A program made the translations under genes and the position numbers. Positions 8,322 through 15,455 of a DNA stretch of 16,332 bases are shown piece after piece. Under the pieces are notes generated by a model, which saw only the letters and a list, made by a program, of their open reading frames with translations, was not told the origin of the DNA and searched no databases. This DNA comes from Treponema sp. (GTDB lineage: Bacteria; Spirochaetota; Spirochaetia; Treponematales; Breznakiellaceae): contig JAISLX010000098.1 in the NCBI GenBank assembly GCA_031277045.1, positions 1-16,332 of the forward strand. Reading direction: 5' to 3'. Numbering within the stretch: the stretch's first letter is position 1; every line of letters starts with the position of its first letter.

Positions 8322-8923
8322 AGGTTCGCTCCGCTGTTGTAGTTCCGGGCCGCGCCGAAAGCCGCGTTACCGGTCATGTCCGCGCCGGCGTTCAGAATCA
8401 GCTCCCAGTAACCTACATCCAGCCACTCCCCCAGCTTATAGCCAACCTGGTTGAATTGGCCGGCCTTTTTGAAGCCCATGCTTTCGTGGAGTCCCACGCT
8501 TGCCGGATTGGGGACGGTGATTACCGACATAAGCACATGAAACCCCGTCTGCCGCAAGTCCTCTATCACCCGCTGTAAAAGCCGGCGGCCAATACCCCGC
8601 CGTTCCCAGCCCGGTTTAAGGTAGATCGAATCTTCCGCCGCAAAGCGGTAGGCTGTGCGCTGATGCCAGGCATGGGCATAAGCGTAACCTGCGATCTCTC
8701 CCCCTTCCTCCCAGACCAACCAAGGGTAGCGGCCGGCAACTTCCGCAATCCGGCCCGCCATAGTTTCAAGGTTAAGCGGCTCTTCCTCAAAAGTGATCAC
8801 TGTGTGATTAATGTAGTAATTGTAAATCTCCACAATCGCGGGAATGTCTTCCGGACAAACCGGCCGCATCCCTCCGGAAGCGCCGCGCCGCTCTCTTCCC
8901 GCGTTTTCTGCGGATTGGCCCAT
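8318..8923 (-). CDS. GNAT N-acetyltransferase, phosphinothricin/methionine-sulfoximine acetyltransferase-like
   Basis: Cytoplasmic acetyl-CoA-dependent N-acetyltransferase of about 201 residues. The sequence follows the Pat/Bar pattern: IVEIYNYYINHTVITFEEEPL, GYAYAHAWHQRTAYRFAAEDSIYL, the acetyl-CoA loop ERRGIGRRLL, then VITVPNPASVGLHESMGFKKAG and a Trp-rich end (LGEWLDVGYWELIL). Members usually acetylate small amines such as phosphinothricin or methionine sulfoximine; the substrate here is not known. The start is the ATG at 8923, overlapping the upstream stop as TGATG; the same frame is open further upstream, but that part lies inside the neighbouring gene. The C-terminal extension (about 25 residues after WELIL) has no recognised motif. 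Confidence 0.85.
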   Translation of the reverse strand: MGQSAENAGRERRGASGGMRPVCPEDIPAIVEIYNYYINHTVITFEEEPLNLETMAGRIAEVAGRYPWLVWEEGGEIAGYAYAHAWHQRTAYRFAAEDSIYLKPGWERRGIGRRLLQRVIEDLRQTGFHVLMSVITVPNPASVGLHESMGFKKAGQFNQVGYKLGEWLDVGYWELILNAGADMTGNAAFGAARNYNSGANL

Positions 8924-9846
8924 CAAAGCCCCTGCCAAAGTTTTGCCGGATAAATACCCCGGGCGGTAAGTTCCGCGATCCGCCGGACCGCGACCGCCTT
9001 GTCGTCTTTGTAAGTAACTCCAAACCATTCGGAATTTGCCGGCAAAGACCTGATGCGGATAATACCCTGCCGGATAAAATAATCCGCCGCCCCGGGGATG
9101 TAGCATTCGCTTTTAATATCTTTATACCCGGCGCTAATAAAACTGTCAAAATACTTTTGAAATTCCGGCAGAATAGTTTCCGGAAAGCCCCAAAAATTCA
9201 TTGATACCAGGGTGTCTGGAGCCAGTTCCCGCTTGGTCCCGTCCGGGCTGGTATTGCAGATAGCGCCCTCCTCTTTCCTGATGCTGAGAAGTTCTTCCAC
9301 CGAAACAAGATAACCGTCTTTTACCCCGCAGATCCCCCGGGCCACCGATCCCTGGGGGCTTAGTGTTGGTTCCAGCCGATAGGGGACAATGGCGGCCTCC
9401 GCCGGGGCGCCGGACAGGGTGGAAAGGTAGTTTCCCAGGACGGCGTAAGCTTCGCGGCCATAAAAATCATCGGCGTTTATGACGGCAAAAGGAGCGTCGA
9501 TCTGGTCCGCCGCGCAGAGCAGGGCGTGAGTTGTTCCCCAGGGCTTGGTCCGTCCCAGCTTTTGCACTTCCCGGTACATGTCCGGCGGGATAAGGCTGTC
9601 CAGGTCCTGAAAGGCCAGACTGTAGGGAACAGAAGTCCCCATGCGGTCCAGGACAATTTCCCGGAAATCTTTCTCTATGTCGTGGCGGATGATAAAGATA
9701 ATTTTCTTAAACCCGCTGCGCAGGGCGTCAAAAACCGAATAATCCAACAGCGCTTCGCCATTGGAGCCAAGTTTGTCCATTTGTTTCAGGCCGCCATAGC
9801 GGCTCCCCATTCCGGCGGCCAGAACTACCAGTACCGGATTTTTCAT
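8923..9846 (-). CDS. Nucleotidyltransferase-fold protein (sugar-phosphate NTP transferase type)
   Basis: 307-residue cytoplasmic enzyme of the nucleotidyltransferase superfamily, expected to join an NTP to a phosphorylated substrate. It begins VLVVLAAGMGSRYGGLKQ, the Gly-rich NTP-binding loop with its conserved Arg and Lys. GRTKPWGTTHALLCA and AVINADDFYG follow, the latter with the metal-binding Asp. No second catalytic domain is visible. Substrate is not assignable from sequence. Its ATG overlaps the thyX stop (ATGA) and its stop overlaps the next start, so all four genes of the operon are translationally linked. Confidence 0.85.
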   Translation of the reverse strand: MKNPVLVVLAAGMGSRYGGLKQMDKLGSNGEALLDYSVFDALRSGFKKIIFIIRHDIEKDFREIVLDRMGTSVPYSLAFQDLDSLIPPDMYREVQKLGRTKPWGTTHALLCAADQIDAPFAVINADDFYGREAYAVLGNYLSTLSGAPAEAAIVPYRLEPTLSPQGSVARGICGVKDGYLVSVEELLSIRKEEGAICNTSPDGTKRELAPDTLVSMNFWGFPETILPEFQKYFDSFISAGYKDIKSECYIPGAADYFIRQGIIRIRSLPANSEWFGVTYKDDKAVAVRRIAELTARGIYPAKLWQGL

Positions 9847-10787
9847 AACTGCCTCCCCGTATCCAATTTTACTTCAAAGCGTTCCAGGGTTTTCCCCGAA
9901 AGGGGAATACCGGCTTTTCCCGGCGGGACAAAGCCGGTATTATCCACAGTATCACTGCGGCGCACTGTAGTATCCAGCGCGTTATTCCGCACAGTATTAT
10001 CACTGTGCGCGGCGTCCGGTTTAGCGGTCAGACGGCGTTTAAGTTCGGCAAATTCGTCCCGCGAAAAACTTACCGCCCCCAGAATGTGCCGTTCAAAAGA
10101 TTCGCAGCAGCGGGGAGCGACATTCCGGGTTATATCCAAAACAAGCCGGGCATAAAGCCGGATTTCCTTTTGGGCATGGCTGTCCAGCCTGAGTTTCAGG
10201 AAGTGAAACAAGTTGTGCAGGTCGATTTGCCAATACCACTCTGTGTAGAGAGAAAGGGGCAGATTGATCCGCGCCAGCTCCCTGGCAAGGCCCTGATCCA
10301 CAAGGGCGCGGTAGTTTTCGTAGGCTTCCCGCTGGCCCCGTTCAAAGACGCTTCGTACTTTTTCCGCTTCCGCCGTTTCCAAAGCATCTTCCCGGCGGCC
10401 CTGTTTATTATCACTGCTCTGCGGGGCCACATCCCCTGCCGCCGGCAGGTAAAAATCGTCCTTCATAACCGAATAGCGGCCGGAAATTTCGTTGACCCGG
10501 GCAGTACGGTGGCGGATCCACTGGCGGGCCACAAAAATGGGAAGTTTGACATGGAACGTAAGCACCACTTGTTCAAAAGGACTGGTATGATGGTGGCGCA
10601 AGAGGTAGTCGATAAGCCCCGCGTCTTCCCGGTAACTTTTGGTTCCCGCCCCGTAAGACACGCGGGCGGCCTGCACCACCCGTTCATCCCCCCCCAGGTA
10701 ATCCACAAGCCGCACAAACCCCTTGTCCAAAACGGGGAATTCCTTATCCAAAATGGCTTCCGCTTCGGAAACCACGCAATGCGCCAT
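9843..10787 (-). CDS. thyX: Flavin-dependent thymidylate synthase, with C-terminal extension
   Basis: Makes dTMP from dUMP using FAD, NADPH and methylene-tetrahydrofolate. The ThyX motif RHR-x7-S is visible as RHRTARVNEIS (92-102), with RQWIRHR upstream and LRLDSHAQKEIR (199-210), the conserved dUMP/folate-binding region. ThyX proteins are usually 220-260 residues; this one has 314. About 60 residues (254-314) form an extra Asn/Thr/Asp-rich tail with no recognised domain. GGGGAGG a few bases before the ATG is a strong ribosome binding site. It heads the four-gene operon. I saw no ThyA in the window. Confidence 0.95.
   Translation of the reverse strand: MAHCVVSEAEAILDKEFPVLDKGFVRLVDYLGGDERVVQAARVSYGAGTKSYREDAGLIDYLLRHHHTSPFEQVVLTFHVKLPIFVARQWIRHRTARVNEISGRYSVMKDDFYLPAAGDVAPQSSDNKQGRREDALETAEAEKVRSVFERGQREAYENYRALVDQGLARELARINLPLSLYTEWYWQIDLHNLFHFLKLRLDSHAQKEIRLYARLVLDITRNVAPRCCESFERHILGAVSFSRDEFAELKRRLTAKPDAAHSDNTVRNNALDTTVRRSDTVDNTGFVPPGKAGIPLSGKTLERFEVKLDTGRQL
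9945..10009. repeat. Imperfect palindromic repeats inside the thyX C-terminal tail
   Basis: CGCACAGT at 9988-9995 pairs with ACTGTGCG at 10002-10009 around ATTATC. Related copies precede it: CACAGTATCACTG at 9945-9957 and GCACTGTAGTATCC at 9962-9975. They encode the Asn/Thr-rich tail of ThyX. The 11-mer TATTATCACTG also occurs near 10406 inside thyX, in a poorly conserved loop. This suggests growth of the coding region by a short repeated element, but divergence is too high to be sure. Confidence 0.4.
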
Positions 10788-10927
10788 TACCCCTCCCCAA
10801 ACCAGCCCGCTGTCTTTACCATAACGCTTTTAATCAAACTTGTTATTTATCTGTATTGGATTTGTTCAATACCCTGGTCGGTTATTTCACAAGTCCAATG
10901 TTCTTTGAAATGGCAACGCAAAGATTC

Positions 10928-11749
10928 TCATGCTCCCTGGTCCCCGGACTGCCGCCACAGACCGCGTCCTTCGCGGCGGGCTTCCTGTTCCAGGCTACGG
11001 AATTCGTCCATGAACTGAAAACTGAAACTGGTGTAGGCATGGGCGTAACCTTCCCGGACAAGGGCGGCGTTGTGGCAGTCCCCGTTGGGGCTGTAAATGT
11101 AGGCCAACAGTCTGCCATAGCGGTCCCGCCTGTCCCAGTCAAAGGCCAGGAGAACGGATTGTCCCAAAAGTTTTTGCCGGGTAAATTCACTGGCTTCTTT
11201 GCCGAAGAATTCCACTTCCCGCCTGGGGTGTACGGTTTCCGGGGTGTCTACTCCAATCATCCTGATGGTTTCCACCGTCTCCAGTCCTGCCGGCGGGTTA
11301 TCGATCCGTACCCGCACGGTGTCGCCGTCCACATGGTCCACCACTTCGGCTCTGGTCATTTGGGACAGATCCGCGTGGCTGAAACTGCGCAGTTCCGCGA
11401 TGTTTACCTGGTACAGACCAACGGTCTGGGACGTGAACACGGGGGGCTTGCAGATACTGCAGGGCCCGTAACCGGATTCTACGGCATCCGCCAGGCTTAT
11501 GGCGATTTTTGACCGGCTAAGGCTGCGGCAGTTTTCCCGGTGGTATTTTTCCCCTGCATTAGTTACATAAACCGTGCTGCCACCCAAGGTACCGGCATTC
11601 GCAGGCGATTCGGATGACGCTGATGGCGCGGCGCTTTCCGATCCTTCGGCGGACACCAGGAATCGAAAAGCGGGCAGGAAGAAAAAAGCAAAAACCAGGA
11701 TGATACACAGTATCGCCGGGAACTGCCTTGCGGCGCTTTCTTTTTTCAT
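10928..11749 (-). CDS. Exported thermonuclease (staphylococcal nuclease family) with Cys/His module
   Basis: 273 residues. An N-terminal hydrophobic segment (about 10-33) after MKKESAARQF is a signal peptide or anchor, so the enzyme acts outside the cytoplasm. A Ser/Ala-rich linker leads to VYVTNAGEKYHRENCRSL...CSIC, with H70, C74, C97 and C100 arranged like a small metal-binding module known from some SNase and Ada-type proteins. The nuclease domain follows from about 137: VDGDTVRVRI (metal-binding Asp), IRMIGVDTPE (equivalent to Arg35, Asp40 and Glu43 of staphylococcal nuclease) and DRYGRLLAYIY (Arg87 equivalent). All catalytic residues appear intact, so it probably cuts DNA or RNA for nutrition. 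It is divergent from the peptidase gene. Confidence 0.9.
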   Translation of the reverse strand: MKKESAARQFPAILCIILVFAFFFLPAFRFLVSAEGSESAAPSASSESPANAGTLGGSTVYVTNAGEKYHRENCRSLSRSKIAISLADAVESGYGPCSICKPPVFTSQTVGLYQVNIAELRSFSHADLSQMTRAEVVDHVDGDTVRVRIDNPPAGLETVETIRMIGVDTPETVHPRREVEFFGKEASEFTRQKLLGQSVLLAFDWDRRDRYGRLLAYIYSPNGDCHNAALVREGYAHAYTSFSFQFMDEFRSLEQEARREGRGLWRQSGDQGA

Positions 11750-11796
11750 TATGGCGAGTATATCAAGACTGATAATTCAATACTATACTGAAAAAC
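11750..11796. promoter_or_regulatory. Compact divergent promoter region
   Basis: These 47 AT-rich bases separate two divergent start codons. TATACT occurs on each strand, 11784-11789 on plus and 11762-11757 on minus, each exactly seven bases from its ATG. The minus-strand copy has an extended -10 (TGATATACT). No Shine-Dalgarno precedes either ATG, and neither -10 has a clear -35. If these are the -10 boxes, both messages begin at or one base before the start codon. Confidence 0.45.
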
Positions 11797-13221
11797 ATGG
11801 AAAAGGACGGAGCGGTTGAAAGATTTCGCCAGGCCATACGAATCAGGACCGATTGGCCGGAAAATGCGCAGAGGGACGATCCTCCCCCGGAGGTTTTAGA
11901 GGCCGCGGAGGCGCCGTTACGGGCTTTTCAAGACTTTTTAACTGCGGCATATCCCCGTTTCCTCCAGGCCACGGAACGCTGGATTTTCAGCCCCTACGCC
12001 CTGGTGTACCGCTGGCCCGGCGGGGGGGGCTTGCCGGAGGCGGGGACAAGCCCCGGCGGGGGGGCGCTGATCCTAGCCCATTACGACGTGGTTCCCGTGG
12101 AAACGGACAAGTGGAGCGCCGATCCCTTTGGCGCGGAAATCCGGGAGGGCTTTATGTATGGCCGGGGCACCCAGGATATGAAGGGGAGCCTTATCGCCAT
12201 CATGGAAGCGGCGGAGGAACTTGTTATACGGGGTTTTAGACCGAAGCAGGACATCTGGTTTGCCTTTGGCGGCGACGAGGAGCGTTCCGGCCTGCAGGGT
12301 GCCCAGACTATAGCGGCCTGGTTCGCCGGGCGCGGACAGCGGTTCTCGTGGATACTGGACGAGGGGAGTCCGGTAACTATCAATCAGATTCGGGGAATCT
12401 GCCGCCCCCTGGCCCTGTTCAGCGTTGAGGAAAAGGGCTTTTTAAGCCTGGAACTGGCCGTTGACCAGAAACCGGGCCATTCGTCCCGGCCGCCGCGGGT
12501 ACAGGCGGTGGCGCTGCTGGCACGGGCGTTGCTGCAGGTTTCCCGGCGGCCTTTCCCCGTCCGGCTAAACCCGACAGTGGCGTCGTTTTTTTCCCACCTG
12601 GCGGCATTAAAGTCCCAGGAACGGGGCGGCAGCCCCCGGACGGGGGTTGTTGCCATAAAAACGGCTGTCCTAAGCGCCCTGGGCCCCCTGGCCGCGCCGG
12701 TTTTGGCCTTAAGCTACCGCAATGACCCGCAGATCCTCGCCCTGCTTGGTACAACTGTGGCAATGACCCAACTGGAAGGCAGCGCGGCGGACAATGTCAT
12801 GCCCTCGCAGGCGCGGGCCGTTATCAACCTGCGGCTCCTGGCCCCCTGGTCCGTAGACGACGCGATCAATTATATAAGCTGGGTCATTGGGGACGACCGG
12901 GTGAAAATACGGACCCTGGGCCTTGCCTCTTCCCCGGTTCCGGCGCACCCCGAACACGGGCGGGCGCGGGGACCCGGCTGGGAAGAAATGGTAAAGGCGG
13001 CGGCGGCAGTTTTTCCCGGCGCAGTCCCCATTCCCTTTATTATGACCGCCGCCACCGATTCCCGGCATTACCAGAAACTTGCCGGGGGTATCTTCCGGTT
13101 CTGCCCCATGCAGCTTTCGCCAGCGGACATGAGTTCAGTTCACGGCCATGACGAGCGGGTTTCTCTGGAAAATTTCTTCCTGGCCGTCAATTTTTATACC
13201 ACCCTTTTTGGACTGCTGTAG
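11797..13221 (+). CDS. M20-family zinc metallopeptidase (carboxypeptidase/deacylase)
   Basis: 474-residue cytoplasmic enzyme of the M20 group (PM20D1/carboxypeptidase S-like), which removes a terminal residue or an acyl group from amino-acid derivatives. Metal ligands are visible: ILAHYDVVPV (H95, D97), YGRGTQDMKG (D127), the catalytic GGDEER (E161/E162), ILDEGS (D188) and SSVHGHDER near the C-terminus (H449). EEKGFLSLEL begins the dimerisation lid. No signal peptide is seen. The family domain begins right at the N-terminus (VERFRQAIRIRT), supporting the ATG used. It is followed nine bases later by the cation transporter gene. Confidence 0.88.
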   Translation: MEKDGAVERFRQAIRIRTDWPENAQRDDPPPEVLEAAEAPLRAFQDFLTAAYPRFLQATERWIFSPYALVYRWPGGGGLPEAGTSPGGGALILAHYDVVPVETDKWSADPFGAEIREGFMYGRGTQDMKGSLIAIMEAAEELVIRGFRPKQDIWFAFGGDEERSGLQGAQTIAAWFAGRGQRFSWILDEGSPVTINQIRGICRPLALFSVEEKGFLSLELAVDQKPGHSSRPPRVQAVALLARALLQVSRRPFPVRLNPTVASFFSHLAALKSQERGGSPRTGVVAIKTAVLSALGPLAAPVLALSYRNDPQILALLGTTVAMTQLEGSAADNVMPSQARAVINLRLLAPWSVDDAINYISWVIGDDRVKIRTLGLASSPVPAHPEHGRARGPGWEEMVKAAAAVFPGAVPIPFIMTAATDSRHYQKLAGGIFRFCPMQLSPADMSSVHGHDERVSLENFFLAVNFYTTLFGLL

Positions 13222-13230
13222 GAACCCGTT

Positions 13231-14172
13231 ATGCCGGCAAACATTGAATACCGGGCGCGGATTATAAAGACCGCCTCCCTTATCGCCCTGGCGGGGAATC
13301 TGGCCCTGGGGGCTTTTAAGATCGTGAGCGGACTTCTGGCAGGCAGCCTGGCCGTGCTGGGGGACGGCATCGATTCCCTGGTGGACACTCTTATTGCCGT
13401 AATGGCCCTGGTGGTGTCCAGGGTGGTCTCCCGTCCGGCCGACCAGGAACACCCCTGGGGTCATGGCCGGGCGGAGACAATAGCCACCGCCTTTTTAGCC
13501 TTTCTGCTGTTCTTCGCGGGGGCCCAGCTTATCCTTAACTCGGCAGACCAGCTTATTTCCAAACAAAGCCGCGAAATACCCGGACGCCTGGCCCTGGCGG
13601 CTGCCATAGTCTCCATTGCGGGGAAAGTTTTCCTGGCCTTTGTTCAGCGTTATTTTGGCAGAAAAGCGGATTCCGCCATGCTGCGGGCCAACGCCAAAAA
13701 CATGGCCGGGGATGTAATCCTTTCCCTGGGGGTCCTGGCGGGCCTGGGGCTTTCCGTCAAAACCGGAACCGCCATTCTCGATTCCATTACCGCCATTCTG
13801 GTGGGGCTGTGGGTAATTCGTTCCGCAGTAAGTATTTTTATCGAGGCAAATCTTGAATTGATGGACGGCAGCGCGGAAACCGATACCTACCGGGCGGTTT
13901 TTGACGCGGTTCATTCAGTTCCAGGGGCGGGGAATCCCCACCGGACCCGGATGCGGCGCATCGCGGGGCTGTGGGACATCGACATAGATATTGAGGTAGC
14001 CCCGGACCTTACGGTATACGCCGCCCACCGCATCGCCACCCAGGTGGAACAGGCAATTAAGAACAGACTGGAGGGCATTTTTGATATTATGGTCCATGTA
14101 GAGCCTTCAGGCGATCATCACCGGGGGGATACAGAAGGTTACGGCCTGAGCGAACAAGAGATTCGCACATAA
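13231..14172 (+). CDS. Cation diffusion facilitator (CDF) transporter
   Basis: Inner-membrane divalent-metal/proton antiporter, 313 residues with about six membrane helices and a cytoplasmic C-terminal domain. Helix 2 carries the metal-site motif DSLVD (D48, D52), and HPWGHGRAE (H74, H78) is the conserved cytoplasmic loop. Helix 5 has NMAGD (N157, D161) where zinc/iron members such as YiiP have HxxxD, so the metal preference may differ. Start supported by AGGA seven bases before ATG. The stop TAA lies inside the terminal box of the adjoining attC-like repeat, and the last residues (after HVEPSGDHH) have no clear counterpart in the family. Base composition matches the GC-rich chromosome, not the cassettes. 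Confidence 0.9.
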   Translation: MPANIEYRARIIKTASLIALAGNLALGAFKIVSGLLAGSLAVLGDGIDSLVDTLIAVMALVVSRVVSRPADQEHPWGHGRAETIATAFLAFLLFFAGAQLILNSADQLISKQSREIPGRLALAAAIVSIAGKVFLAFVQRYFGRKADSAMLRANAKNMAGDVILSLGVLAGLGLSVKTGTAILDSITAILVGLWVIRSAVSIFIEANLELMDGSAETDTYRAVFDAVHSVPGAGNPHRTRMRRIAGLWDIDIDIEVAPDLTVYAAHRIATQVEQAIKNRLEGIFDIMVHVEPSGDHHRGDTEGYGLSEQEIRT

Positions 14173-14375
14173 CGTTCCGGCTGTTTACGACGGTTTGCCA
14201 GCCCTAAAAATGCGCAGCATTTTTAGGGCTGGCAAACTGTGGGTGTAGTGAGCCGTGGGAATGTTCAGACCGAAGGTCTGCGCGTAACGGAATGACCTAG
14301 GCGAACGGAACCCCGAGCCGCCTACTGGCGGCGTCCCCAGCTATGCTGGAGCGCGTAAACAGTCCTGTTATGTGC
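14165..14375 (-). repeat. attC-like repeat 1 (211 bp), distal end of array
   Basis: Outer boxes GCACATAAC (14165-14173) and GTTATGTGC (14367-14375) are perfectly complementary. Inner arms CTGTTTACG (14181-14189) and CGTAAACAG (14354-14362) pair like L boxes. Inside is a perfect 21-bp hairpin with a 3-nt loop (14193-14237), built on GTTTGCCAGCCC and its complement. A CAGACC-GAA-GGTCTG hairpin, absent from the other copies, and GCCGCC-TACT-GGCGGC follow. The left box contains the stop codon of the CDF gene. Confidence 0.7.
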
Positions 14376-14395
14376 AGTTTTGGCGCTTTTACAAT

Positions 14396-15184
14396 TTATT
14401 TCCTATATTTTATTGAAAAATCTTCAACGATTTTTACCAATTCTTTGGGTAAAATTTTTAGAACATTTTCAATAATATTATCAGGTATTTCTTGATAATA
14501 TGCTTCTGCAATTCCTCCGGTAATACAAGCAATTGTATCACTGTCCCCACCTATAGAAATTGCTAACCTTATAGCATTTTCAAAATCTGTACTTTCAAAA
14601 AAAGCAATAATTGCTTCTGGAACTGAACCTTGACAACTTACATCAAATTTATAATCAGGTCTTATGTCCTCAATTTTTCGTTCAAGATCATACTGGAATG
14701 TATCCATTATGAATGTTTTTATTTCATCTTTACTTTTACCTTTTCGTGCCAGATAAATTGCAATAGCCGTAGATTGAGCCCCTTTTATACCTTCTGGATG
14801 ATTATGTGTAACTTCCGCACTCTTTTGCGCTTCGGCCATCACTTCCTCAACGCTATTACCATACCATCCAACAGGACTGACACGCATTGCAGAACCATTA
14901 CCCCAGCTATTATAAGGTTCAGGATTTTTTGAATGTATCCATGAATGGAAATGCCCGCCATAGCCCCTGTGAGGATAATTTCTACCAAATAATTGATAAT
15001 TTTCCGCATAATTCTTTTGATTTAATATGGCATCCATTGTAGCCAATGTTAAAACACTATCATCGGTAAAAGTCGATTTATGACAAAATAAATCAAAATC
15101 AACCGTTTTTACATTGTGCCATTCATAAACAGAGCCAATAATATCACCGGCAATAGCCCCAATAACAAGTTTATCCTTAGACAT
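14396..15184 (-). CDS. ADP-ribosylglycohydrolase (DraG/ARH family), cassette-borne
   Basis: Removes ADP-ribose from proteins or other targets in a Mg-dependent reaction. The 262-residue protein is full length and shows the family motifs: GAIAGDIIGSVYEW at the N-terminus, FTDDS (T40, D41, D42, metal ligands), GNGSAMRVSPVGW, HNHPEGIKGAQ, and IGGDSDTIACITGGIAEAYY (D214, D216, second metal half-site). It is predicted cytoplasmic. AAAGGAG six bases before the ATG and a near-consensus promoter precede it. Strongly AT-rich codon use, unlike the GC-rich chromosome to the left, points to horizontal acquisition. Its stop lies 10 bases from the end box of its repeat. The target could be a protein, nucleic acid or a toxin product; the sequence does not say. 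Confidence 0.93.
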   Translation of the reverse strand: MSKDKLVIGAIAGDIIGSVYEWHNVKTVDFDLFCHKSTFTDDSVLTLATMDAILNQKNYAENYQLFGRNYPHRGYGGHFHSWIHSKNPEPYNSWGNGSAMRVSPVGWYGNSVEEVMAEAQKSAEVTHNHPEGIKGAQSTAIAIYLARKGKSKDEIKTFIMDTFQYDLERKIEDIRPDYKFDVSCQGSVPEAIIAFFESTDFENAIRLAISIGGDSDTIACITGGIAEAYYQEIPDNIIENVLKILPKELVKIVEDFSIKYRK

Positions 15185-15204
15185 AGATTTCTCCTTTTAA
15201 TAGG

Positions 15205-15233
15205 ATTATATATGCATACTCACAAAAAGTCAA
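15205..15233 (-). promoter_or_regulatory. Cassette 1 promoter
   Basis: On the minus strand TTGACT (15233-15228) is followed after exactly 17 bases by TATAAT (15210-15205), a near-perfect sigma-70 promoter. It lies inside the cassette, 20 bases before the start codon. Confidence 0.8.
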
Positions 15234-15264
15234 TACTCTATTCAATAGACTTGCGCCAAAATGT

Positions 15265-15444
15265 CGCATAACGTTTCGGCTGTTTACGACGGTTTGGCGG
15301 CCCGAATAAGGAAATGCGTAGCATTTCCAGGGCCGACAAACTGTGCCGGAGCAACGGCGTGGGAATGAGCGACGCGATTGACCTAGCCGTTGCGGAGGCC
15401 GAGCCGCCTACCGGCGGCGAAGCGTAAACAGTCCTGTTAGGCGC
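15265..15444 (-). repeat. attC-like repeat 2 (180 bp)
   Basis: It runs from CGCATAAC (15265-15272) to GTTAGGCGC (15436-15444); these two boxes match each other imperfectly. Inner arms CTGTTTACG (15280-15288) and CGTAAACAG (15423-15431) are identical to those of the other copies. In the first hairpin CGGCCC/GGGCCG replaces the CAGCCC/GGGCTG of repeats 1 and 3, a compensatory change. A CAACGGC/GCCGTTG pair and GCCGCC-TACC-GGCGGC follow. Confidence 0.7.
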
Positions 15445-15455
15445 AGTACCCGTTT

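Larger units (their letters stand above)
14173..15271 (-). mobile_element. Predicted gene cassette 1 (ADP-ribosylglycohydrolase + attC)
   Basis: The unit runs from its 5' boundary at about 15271 through its own promoter and gene to the attC-like repeat at 14165-14375. Its two ends are complementary beyond the core box: 14367-14386 (GTTATGTGCAGTTTTGGCGC) agrees with the reverse complement of 15253-15272 at 16 of 20 positions. This is expected of a unit that can close into a circle with the ends forming one site. Confidence 0.55.

Noticed and set aside
13228..14173. CDF gene as a cassette in the opposite orientation
   Set aside because: GTTATGC occurs just before its start and a box at its stop, but there is no attC-like repeat upstream, the codon use is chromosomal and it follows the M20 gene by nine bases with a normal ribosome binding site. 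The GTTATG is most likely chance.
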